From Ruminococcus sp. (lineage in GTDB: Bacteria > Bacillota > Clostridia > Oscillospirales > Ruminococcaceae), in the NCBI GenBank assembly GCA_024403935.1, contig JAKSQV010000013.1, positions 1 to 38,201 on the forward strand: a stretch of 38,201 bases of DNA, written 5' to 3'. Position 1 is the stretch's first letter; every line of letters begins with the position of its first letter. Below the pieces are notes generated by a model. That model saw nothing but the letters and a program-made list of their open reading frames with translations, was not told the origin of the DNA and did not search any database. A program made the translations under genes and the position numbers. Below, piece after piece: positions 24,470-31,217 of this stretch.

Positions 24470-24610
24470 AGTTAAACAAGACTTTTTAGGGCGAAGCTTC
24501 CTTCGCCCTAAAGGTGTATTTACAGGCAAAGGCAAGCACGTTTTTACAGCAGCTTCATAATTCATAATGTGTGATCCTGATCGTGAATTATGTGTTATGA
24601 ATTACAATGA
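24470..24610. repeat. Hairpins and inverted repeat between dnaK and dnaJ
   Basis: Two structures lie here. TTTAGGGCGAAG pairs with CTTCGCCCTAAA (12 bp, near 24485-24512) but has no T-run after it, so it is more likely a processing or stability hairpin than a terminator. Further on, TAATTCATAA and TTATGAATTA (24558-24604) are inverted copies embedded in a longer imperfect palindrome. This AT-rich TTCATAAT motif resembles small dispersed repeats seen between clostridial genes. Confidence 0.45.
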
Positions 24611-24624
24611 TTGGAGAGTTGAAT

Positions 24625-25773
24625 ATGGCTGATAAAAGAGATTATTACGAGGTCCTCGGCATACAGAAGGGTGCTTCCGAGGACGAGATAAAAAAAGCCT
24701 TCCGTAAGAAGGCAAGAGAAAACCACCCGGACCTTCACCCCGACGATCCCTCGTATATTGAGAAGTTTCAGGAGATCAACGAGGCAAATGAGGTGCTCTC
24801 CGATCCTGAAAAACGTGCCAAGTATGACCAGTTCGGCCATGCAGGCGTTGATCCCAACTACGGCGGAGCTGACGGCTTCGGCGGTATGGGCGGCTTCGGA
24901 GATATGGGCGACATCCTCGAAAGTATTTTCGGCGGCTTTGGCGGTTTCGGCGGCGGAGCTTCACGCTCTAACGCAAACGCTCCGAGACGCGGCTCCGACA
25001 TCCAGGAGCCTGTCACCATAAACTTCATGGATGCCTGCAACGGCAAGAAGCAGGAGATCAGACTCAACCGCATGGCGGCGTGTGATTCGTGCCACGGTTC
25101 AGGCGCAGATTCAGGGACTACCTTTGAGATATGTCCCGACTGTCAGGGACGTGGAAGTGTCAAATCCACACAGCGCACACCGTTCGGTGCCATCTCCTCA
25201 ACAAAACCGTGTCCTCACTGCGGAGGCAAGGGCAAGATCGTGACCAATCCCTGCTCCAAGTGCCGCGGCATGGGCAGAGTGAGAATACAGAAAACCGTCA
25301 CTGTTGACATTCCGGCAGGTATCGACGACGGACAGACCATCCGCCTCTCAGGACAGGGCGACTGCGGTATCAACGGCGGTCCTTCAGGCGATCTTCTCCT
25401 GAATATTTCGGTAAAGAATCATCCCCTGTTTACCCGTGAGGGATTCGACATACACTGCGATATCCCCGTTACTTATATGGAAGCTGTTCTCGGTGCGGAT
25501 ATTACCGTTCCGACCATAGACGGCGATGTAAGATACAGCATAAGCGAGGGAACTCAGAACGGCACCGTTTTTCGTCTCAAGGGCAAGGGCGTAAAGAAGG
25601 TCAACCGTCCCGAGCGCGGCAACCAGTACGTCAAGATATACGTTGAGGTGCCCAAAAATCTCTCCAAGAAGCAGAAGGAGCTGCTCCGCGCATACGAGAG
25701 CTCACTGACTGAAAAGAATTACGCAAAGCGTCAGAGCTTCTTTGAGAAAATAAAGGAAAAATTTGATTTCTGA
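24625..25773 (+). CDS. dnaJ: Co-chaperone DnaJ (Hsp40)
   Basis: 382 residues. J-domain with the HPD motif (34-36), a Gly/Phe-rich linker (about 75-112), four CxxCxGxG zinc motifs (C153/C156, C170/C173, C196/C199, C210/C213) and two C-terminal beta domains that bind substrate. The ATG at 24625 is chosen because GGAGAG lies six bases upstream. An ATG six codons earlier lies ahead of that site. It stimulates DnaK ATP hydrolysis. Last gene of the heat-shock cluster, followed by a compound terminator. Confidence 0.97.
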   Translation: MADKRDYYEVLGIQKGASEDEIKKAFRKKARENHPDLHPDDPSYIEKFQEINEANEVLSDPEKRAKYDQFGHAGVDPNYGGADGFGGMGGFGDMGDILESIFGGFGGFGGGASRSNANAPRRGSDIQEPVTINFMDACNGKKQEIRLNRMAACDSCHGSGADSGTTFEICPDCQGRGSVKSTQRTPFGAISSTKPCPHCGGKGKIVTNPCSKCRGMGRVRIQKTVTVDIPAGIDDGQTIRLSGQGDCGINGGPSGDLLLNISVKNHPLFTREGFDIHCDIPVTYMEAVLGADITVPTIDGDVRYSISEGTQNGTVFRLKGKGVKKVNRPERGNQYVKIYVEVPKNLSKKQKELLRAYESSLTEKNYAKRQSFFEKIKEKFDF

Positions 25774-25774
25774 T

Positions 25775-25890
25775 AAAAAAAGCACACAAGGGGAGCCCCT
25801 TCGGCAAATCGCAGGTTACCGACATAAACCGCTGGTTTATCGCACGGTAGCCTGCTTTTTCCGTTAAGTGTAACTCGCCAAACTGTGTGC
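25775..25890. terminator. Compound bidirectional terminator after dnaJ and the DUF2752 gene
   Basis: On the plus strand, GCAGGTTACCG pairs with CGGTAGCCTGC and an inner ATAAACC pairs with GGTTTAT (25811-25855), followed by T5. On the minus strand, an outer GCACACA/TGTGTGC stem (25782-25788 with 25884-25890) is followed by a run of seven Ts. The nested structures serve the two convergent operons. Confidence 0.75.
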
Positions 25891-25901
25891 CCTTCTGTGC
25901 A

Positions 25902-26303
25902 TTATGAGATCGGTGCAAGTATCGGGAAAAAGTTCCGCAATACGTAGAATATCATCAGAATTATTATTGCCCCTATCCAGAAAGCAGTCTGTCTCGGCAT
26001 GAACCTGACTTTCTTTCCGCAAACGTCAAACACAAGCTCGGTGTAGAAGCCGAGTCCTGTCAGTCCGAGAAGAATGATGATAGGATTGTTTCTGAATGAT
26101 ATTATCGGATGCAGATGAAGAAGAGCCGTTACCGCTCTTGTGTTGCCGCATCCGGGACAGTGATAGCCTGTGACCTCATGGAAGACGCAAGGTCCGAGGT
26201 GTCTGCCTATCCATAGCACCGGCTCTCTGAAAATCCAGACAAGCGCGATAATTACCGGAACAGCGATAACTATCGCAAGCTTTGTCTTTTTTACTTTGTC
26301 CAT
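25902..26303 (-). CDS. DUF2752 membrane protein
   Basis: 133 residues with three hydrophobic segments (about 8-24, 70-92, 106-126). The DUF2752 signature is clear: C39 in GPCVFHEVTG, then CPGCGNTRA with C49 and C52 (a CPGCG metal- or disulfide-type motif). The biochemical role of the family is not established. It lies 17 bases downstream of the 11-residue-repeat membrane protein gene on the same strand, so the two are almost certainly one transcript. Confidence 0.88.
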   Translation of the reverse strand: MDKVKKTKLAIVIAVPVIIALVWIFREPVLWIGRHLGPCVFHEVTGYHCPGCGNTRAVTALLHLHPIISFRNNPIIILLGLTGLGFYTELVFDVCGKKVRFMPRQTAFWIGAIIILMIFYVLRNFFPILAPIS

Positions 26304-26320
26304 TGAATGTCTGCGCTCTG

Positions 26321-27097
26321 TCAGCCGGCTATATTACGGATAATCAAAATGATAGCTATTATTACGCCGATAGCAGCTCCGATACCGCCTGTGATGATGC
26401 CTGCGAGAGCAAGCTTATCTCCGGGAAGCTTCTTATTCTTTGTAAGTATACCCGTAACGATAGCTCCTGCGCCGAAAAGAATATTCGGAATACCGGCAAT
26501 ACCGACAAGGCAGCAGCACGATGATACGATAGCCAGAATACCGCAAACGAGCGAAACGATAGCGAGGACCTTGCTGCCCTCCTGAACAGGTGCGCCGTCA
26601 CTGTTATAGATAGCATTGGGCTGGATAGCGTTGTTTATAGCCTCACCAGCTCCGCTTACAGCATTGCCGATATTATCAGCGACCTTTTCGCCGAAGTTTC
26701 CGACAGCCTCAGCGGCATTTCCTGCTGTATCAGCAACAGCTTCAACAACATTTCCTGCGGTATCGGCAACAGCCTCACCAGCTCCGCTTACGGCATCGCT
26801 TACGTTTTCAGCAACATTGCTGCCAAAGTCTCCGACTGCTTCAACGGCATTTCCTGCTGTATCAGCAACAGCATCAACAACATTTCCTGCTGTATCGGCA
26901 ACAGCCTCACCAGCTCCGCTTACGGCATCGCTTACGTTTTCAACGACATTGCTGCCGAAGTCTCCGACTGCTTCAACAGCATTCTCTGCTGTATCAGCAA
27001 CAGCCTCAACAGCGTTTTCTGCTGTATCGGCAACAGCCTCAGCTGCGTTGTCAAGCTCTTCGGGAATACCTGTGGGATTGAATTTATTGTCTTCCAT
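26321..27097 (-). CDS. Membrane protein with thirteen 11-residue repeats and a DUF4190-like C-terminus
   Basis: 258 residues. After a 19-residue head, residues 20-162 are an unbroken array of thirteen 11-residue units such as EAVADTAENAV, EAVGDFGSNVV and ENVSDAVSGAG. They are arranged in three 44-residue super-repeats that are also visible in the DNA (26612-27040). The C-terminal 85 residues hold two hydrophobic segments with SLVCGILAIVSSCCC and GAGAIVTGIL, as in DUF4190. Eleven-residue periodicity is typical of amphipathic helices (LEA group 3, synuclein, apolipoproteins), so membrane-surface or stress-protective roles are plausible but inferred. The ATG at 27097 follows GGAGG by eight bases. 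Operon with DUF2752. Confidence 0.85.
   Translation of the reverse strand: MEDNKFNPTGIPEELDNAAEAVADTAENAVEAVADTAENAVEAVGDFGSNVVENVSDAVSGAGEAVADTAGNVVDAVADTAGNAVEAVGDFGSNVAENVSDAVSGAGEAVADTAGNVVEAVADTAGNAAEAVGNFGEKVADNIGNAVSGAGEAINNAIQPNAIYNSDGAPVQEGSKVLAIVSLVCGILAIVSSCCCLVGIAGIPNILFGAGAIVTGILTKNKKLPGDKLALAGIITGGIGAAIGVIIAIILIIRNIAG
26612..27040 (-). repeat. In-frame tandem repeat, 132 bases x 3 (33-base subunits)
   Basis: The DNA encoding residues 20-162 of the membrane protein repeats with a 132-base period, each unit split into four 33-base subunits. Copies one and two are almost identical at protein level (the EAVGDFGSNV-ENVSDAVSGAG block recurs). The third is more diverged. Such arrays can expand or contract by slippage and can collapse in short-read assembly. 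Confidence 0.85.
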
Positions 27098-27131
27098 TGA
27101 ATTTTCCTCCAAAATAAAAGTTTATACATAC

Positions 27132-27160
27132 ATGATACCATAATCTGCGGATAAAGTCAA
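27132..27160 (-). promoter_or_regulatory. Predicted promoter of the repeat-protein/DUF2752 operon
   Basis: Minus-strand TTGACT (27155-27160), a 17-base spacer ending in TGG and TATCAT (27132-27137), about 30 bases upstream of the ribosome-binding site. Confidence 0.75.
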
Positions 27161-27218
27161 TACTGTCCACTACATATTGAGGCCATCCTGCGTATCGGAA
27201 ATATCCGCCCGTTACAGC

Positions 27219-28229
27219 TTACAGCTTTGTGAAGAAACGCTGGTGCGACTTGAAGGTCTCGCCCGGCATTATCTCACGGTAGCCCGTAACATCAGCAGGC
27301 AGGCTGAGATTCGGAGCGTCTATCATTGCTGTCATCGGCTCAGGGCAGAAGTAGTGGTTGAAGCCGCGGTCATTCCAGATTATCCAGAATCCGTACTCGT
27401 CCGAAACTTCATAGCAGAGCTTCTTGCCGCTTGCAATGTCCTCGGCGATCACTCCGTGGAACTTCTCTCCGTCAAGCTCAGCATATTCGCCGAAGTACAT
27501 ATCATTGTCAACGACCTGCAATACAGGGCACTTGTTACCGTTTTTGTATTCGAGGTCCCACATCGTGAGAGCCTTGAACTGCTCTGTCGGGAGACAGCGT
27601 TCGTTGAGCTCACACTTCCTGCCTATCGGCACGGTAAGGCGTATGTCCTCCTCCTTTGCGCCGTCAACAAAAGGAGCGTTTATAGCAGTATGCGATGCTA
27701 TTGATATCGGCATTGCAACCGCAGAGTTGTTCGTGAAGTGTATATTCTGCTCAAGTCCGTTCTCCGAAAGCGTGAACGTGTACTCGGCTACGAAGCGTAT
27801 CGGCAGATACTTGAAGAACTCGTCATTCTCGTCATAGACGTAGCGTGTCTTTACCCATGCGCAGTTGCCGTCGGCATTGTGCTCAACGACCTCATGCACG
27901 CGCTTATGGATAAAGCCGTGAATATGGTTGTTGTACGGAGCTTTCTCGTTTACGGGAAGCTGATAGACAGCATCGGATGTCCTGAGAACGCCGTCTGCGA
28001 AGCGGTTCGGCAAATAGAGCGTAGGAAGTCCCCACACCTCTGCGGACTGCCTTATAACGTCCGCGTCGTTTTCGTCTGAGTAACGGAAGAACTCAAGACC
28101 GTTTTTGTTATCACGGAGACGAATAACGTTCGAGCCTATCTCGTAGGCTATCAGAGCTTCATAGCCGCCTGCACTGAGCTTAACGCAGGTCATGCCTCCC
28201 CAGTTGATGAGCTGTGTAGAATTTGCCAT
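27219..28229 (-). CDS. Aldose 1-epimerase-like (galactose mutarotase superfamily) protein
   Basis: 336 residues, all beta. Conserved features include HIHGFIHKR with the first active-site histidine region, ASHTAINAPF with the second histidine, and CPEPMTAMIDAPN with the general-base glutamate. The superfamily interconverts alpha and beta anomers of hexoses. Substrate specificity is not readable. Four ATGs lie near the start (28238, 28235, 28229). The one at 28229 is preferred because AAAGGA is nine bases upstream. The gene may be the last of the citrate synthase-DUF805-deaminase series, since no separate promoter is obvious in the 69-base gap. No clear terminator follows. Confidence 0.88.
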   Translation of the reverse strand: MANSTQLINWGGMTCVKLSAGGYEALIAYEIGSNVIRLRDNKNGLEFFRYSDENDADVIRQSAEVWGLPTLYLPNRFADGVLRTSDAVYQLPVNEKAPYNNHIHGFIHKRVHEVVEHNADGNCAWVKTRYVYDENDEFFKYLPIRFVAEYTFTLSENGLEQNIHFTNNSAVAMPISIASHTAINAPFVDGAKEEDIRLTVPIGRKCELNERCLPTEQFKALTMWDLEYKNGNKCPVLQVVDNDMYFGEYAELDGEKFHGVIAEDIASGKKLCYEVSDEYGFWIIWNDRGFNHYFCPEPMTAMIDAPNLSLPADVTGYREIMPGETFKSHQRFFTKL

Positions 28230-28298
28230 ATACATCATTCCTTTCTTGGGAAAATGATCCCTAAAGCTGTCTTTTCAGGCAGCAATAATTACATTTTT

Positions 28299-28919
28299 TC
28301 AGCTGAACATTGCCAATATCCGGTCGAACACCTCTCCGACCTCCGTGTCCGCATCGGCAAGCCTGTCGAGCTCTTTTGCGGCGTAGAGCTCACGCGCGGC
28401 GGAGACTGCCCGCGGCAGGTACGCTTCAAACTTATCGAGCACCTTCGGGCTTGCTCCCTGCTCGATATATCGCAGCTCGCGGTAACTCTGCACAGTGAGC
28501 TGAACGAGCTCTACCTCGCCGAGCTCGAATGTGAAATCGAGCCGTTTTTCCGCGTAGTACGGCTCGCTCTCGGCGAGGTGTACCATACCGCAGTAAGGGT
28601 CGCGAGCGGCAGAGCGAAGATGCCTTATCCCCGCCATAACAGCCGTTCCCATGCACATAGGACACGGCTCCATTGTTGTATAGAGGGTGAGGCTGTGCAG
28701 GTCGCCGACGGAGGTGTCGAGCCGCCTCAGCAGATTCGCCTCGGCGTGCGATATACGGCGGTTTATCGTATCCGCTTCATTCGAGCGGTTGCGGTCGCGG
28801 AGCAGTATAGCGCCGCTTTCGTCGCAGAGCGCCGCACCTATCGGGACACTTCCCGTGCGGAAGGCTTCCCATGCCTCCTCAAAAGCTGCTCTCCACGGAG
28901 CAGGAACATCTTTCCACAT
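28299..28919 (-). CDS. Cytidine/deoxycytidylate-family nucleoside deaminase
   Basis: 206 residues. Zinc site HAE (H58, catalytic E60) and EPCPMC (C86, C89), the signature of cytosine, guanine and tRNA-adenosine deaminases. The fold occupies about 1-150. The remaining 55 residues are helical and of unknown role. The family hydrolytically deaminates nucleobases or tRNA A34. It is not an obvious TadA, because the tail and substrate-loop residues differ, so the substrate is open. The start lies two bases after the upstream DUF805 stop codon, with GAGG as the ribosome-binding site, indicating tight coupling. Confidence 0.88.
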   Translation of the reverse strand: MWKDVPAPWRAAFEEAWEAFRTGSVPIGAALCDESGAILLRDRNRSNEADTINRRISHAEANLLRRLDTSVGDLHSLTLYTTMEPCPMCMGTAVMAGIRHLRSAARDPYCGMVHLAESEPYYAEKRLDFTFELGEVELVQLTVQSYRELRYIEQGASPKVLDKFEAYLPRAVSAARELYAAKELDRLADADTEVGEVFDRILAMFS

Positions 28920-28921
28920 AT

Positions 28922-29551
28922 TCAGTACCTCGACTCTCTGCCGTACTGATTCGGCTTGTCCTCACCGTCAAAGCAGCATACCACCCATTCCCAGACAGTA
29001 AGTGCCAGCGGTATGATGCCGAGTCCGAACGCACCCAGAAAAGCAAGTGCCACCTGTAACGCCAAGAGCTTCGATTCTTCGCTGCCGAACACGGCTGCTA
29101 TCACTATCAGGAGCACCACGCTGACAATAAGCTTCCACACCAAGACGGCTATTGCCTTTATCAGCGGCAATGTGCCCTTTCTGCCTGTATCGTGGAACCG
29201 CCTGAACGCCACTGAAAGTGACGGCAGGAAGAATACTGCTCCGGATATCATCGAACACGGCTTGAGAGGCAGTACAAAGTCAATAATTGTACAGCACAGT
29301 CCCACAATAGCAGTAAACAGGAACGCAAACCAGTATTCGCTTTGTGTCGAGCGTGTGCGGAAATTGACATAATTCCTGAAAAACAGCTTTATAGCTTCGC
29401 CAAATCCGACGTGCTTCGGTGAAACGTCAATGCTTGCGTACTGCGGAGCCGCCGGAACGTCACATCCAGCCATGATGTCCTGCTTCGCACCGCAGATCCG
29501 GCAGTATTTCGCTGTATCAGCTATATCACGGCAGCAGTTCTGACATTTCAT
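28922..29551 (-). CDS. Zinc-ribbon plus DUF805 membrane protein
   Basis: 209 residues. An N-terminal zinc ribbon with C3-x2-C6 and C17-x2-C20 is joined by a short linker to a DUF805 domain that starts near GFGEAIKLFFRNYVNF and has RSTQSEYWFAFLF and RRFHDTGRKG, with about four membrane segments. The function of DUF805 is unknown. The gene starts 12 bases after the citrate synthase stop codon, with GAGGG as the ribosome-binding site, and is followed two bases later by the deaminase, so it sits in the middle of an operon. Confidence 0.88.
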   Translation of the reverse strand: MKCQNCCRDIADTAKYCRICGAKQDIMAGCDVPAAPQYASIDVSPKHVGFGEAIKLFFRNYVNFRTRSTQSEYWFAFLFTAIVGLCCTIIDFVLPLKPCSMISGAVFFLPSLSVAFRRFHDTGRKGTLPLIKAIAVLVWKLIVSVVLLIVIAAVFGSEESKLLALQVALAFLGAFGLGIIPLALTVWEWVVCCFDGEDKPNQYGRESRY

Positions 29552-29563
29552 ATCATAAATCCC

Positions 29564-30940
29564 TCAGTCGATACGGTTTTCCATGTCCGTATATTCTCTC
29601 ATGGGTGAGATAGCCTTGTATGCAGGGCGGATTATCTTGTTTGAGTTGATAAGCTCCTCTATGCGGTGAGCCGACCAGCCTGCGATACGTGATACTGCAA
29701 AAATAGGCGTAAACAGCTCATCAGGTATGCCGAGCATACGATATACGACTCCGCTGTAAAAGCCCACGCTCGCGCATACGCCCTTATCAATGCGCCTCTC
29801 CCCGCCAAGAACCCCGGGGGCAACACGCTACCCGAGAGAATAGAGTGCAAATTCATCGTGTCTGCCTTTTTCGTCACTGAGCTTTTCAACAAAGCTCTTG
29901 AACACCTTTGCACGCGGATCGGACTGCGAATATACCGCATGACCCATACCGTAAATGAGTCCTGCCTTGTCGAACGCTTCCTTGTGAAGCAGTCTGCGGA
30001 GATAACCGCGTACCTCCTCCTCGTCAGTCCAGTCCTTGACTTCTTTCTTCATGTCATCGAACATCATTGCCACCTTGATATTCGCGCCGCCGTGCTTCGG
30101 TCCTTTGAGCGAGCCGAGTGCCGCTGCTATCGCGGAGTAGGTGTCGGTTCCCGACGAGGATACAACGTGTACCGTAAATGTGGAGTTGTTTCCGCCGCCG
30201 TGCTCGGCATGGAGCACAAGTGCAAGATCAAGGATACGCGCCTCAAGCTCGGTGAAGCTCTTGTCGGGACGCAGCATATACAGCAGATTCTCGGCTATCG
30301 AGAGCTCGGGGCAGGGATCGTGAATGAAAAGGCTTCCGCCCTCGCTGCTGTACTTGTATGCGTTATAGCCGTATACCGCAAGTACAGGGAAAAGCGTTAT
30401 GAGCTCTATACACTGTCGCAGAACATTCGGTATCGAAATGCAGTTTGCTTTGTCATCGTATGAATACAGCGCAAGAACGCTCTTTGCAAGGGTATTCATC
30501 ATATTGTCACTGGGAGCCTTCATTATGACATCCCGCGTAAATGTCGGAGGGAGAGTACGGAAGCTCGCAAGAAGCTGTCTGAACTCCGCAAGCTCATGCT
30601 CGCTCGGCATAGCACCGAAAAGGAGAAGATACACGGTCTCCTCAAAACCGAAGCGTTTCTCCTTGATAAAACCGTCAACGATGTCCTCAACATCAATGCC
30701 GCGGTAGTAGAGCTTTCCGTCGCCATGATTGGGCATACCGTCACCCATGTCGAGAACCTTGATGGTACTGATATTCGTAAGACCTGCAACAACGCCGTTA
30801 CCGTTGATGTCGCGGAGTCCGCGTTTTACATCATACTGCGTGTAGAGCTCAGGGTCGATTCTGTAACTGTCAATGGAAGACTCTGCAAGCCTTGCAATTT
30901 CCGGAGTTATCTCTGAGAAGTTGTAATTCATTTCTGTCAT
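29564..30940 (-). pseudogene. Citrate synthase, interrupted by an in-frame amber codon
   Basis: The frame would encode 458 residues of a clostridial citrate synthase, which condenses oxaloacetate and acetyl-CoA. The N-terminal 370 residues are intact, with catalytic histidines in LHAEHGGGNNS and GPKHGGAN. A TAG at 29828-29830 then ends the frame. Reading through in the same frame gives RRIDKGVCASVGFYSG and a normal C-terminus to 29564, so this is a nonsense change, not a frameshift. The catalytic Asp of the family motif NVDFYSG is Gly here (29762-29764). Both defects predict loss of activity. A sequencing or assembly error is a real alternative. Start is 30940 or, with better ribosome-binding-site spacing, 30931. 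Confidence 0.85.
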
Positions 30941-30978
30941 CGTCCTTTCACATCTATATGGATACTGATATGTATTAT

Positions 30979-31007
30979 ATTATAACATATTCCACAAAAA
31001 ATGTCAA
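30979..31007 (-). promoter_or_regulatory. Consensus promoter of the citrate synthase operon
   Basis: Minus-strand TTGACA (31002-31007), a 17-base spacer ending in TGT and TATAAT (30979-30984). Both hexamers are perfect, so the operon is probably well transcribed even though its first gene is damaged. Confidence 0.85.
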
Positions 31008-31116
31008 GGACAGGTACGGAAAATGATACGATACAGGCAAATCCGTCACGAAATAAAGCAATCAGACTTTTGGTGAAAAAGCACAAATATCGACCTGTAA
31101 ACTGTGCATATTGTAC

Positions 31117-31145
31117 TTGACATTAATAAATGTATATGATACAAT
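31117..31145 (+). promoter_or_regulatory. Predicted promoter of the ABC exporter operon
   Basis: TTGACA (31117-31122), a 17-base spacer ending in TGA and TACAAT (31140-31145). The leader to the ATG at 31218 is about 65 bases. It diverges from the citrate synthase promoter across about 110 bases. Confidence 0.8.
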
Positions 31146-31217
31146 GCTTTATGGCGGAGATTTGCCGGATATTGGTTTTGGGGATGACTCCGCCGAAAGA
31201 CATGAAAGGAGCAGACA

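Noticed and set aside
26616-27143. Repetitive plus-strand frame of 175 codons opposite the hendecad protein
   Set aside because: It is the complement of the 33-base repeat array. The Ala/Ser/Thr repeats are a by-product and no start signal exists.
29828-29830. TAG decoded as an amino acid (suppression or pyrrolysine)
   Set aside because: No recoding signal is visible, other genes here use all three stop codons normally, and the catalytic Asp is lost too, which favours decay or error over recoding.
29564-30940. Frameshift in citrate synthase
   Set aside because: The upstream and downstream parts are in the same frame with exactly 20 codons between the TAG and the next recognisable block, so a nonsense codon explains the break.
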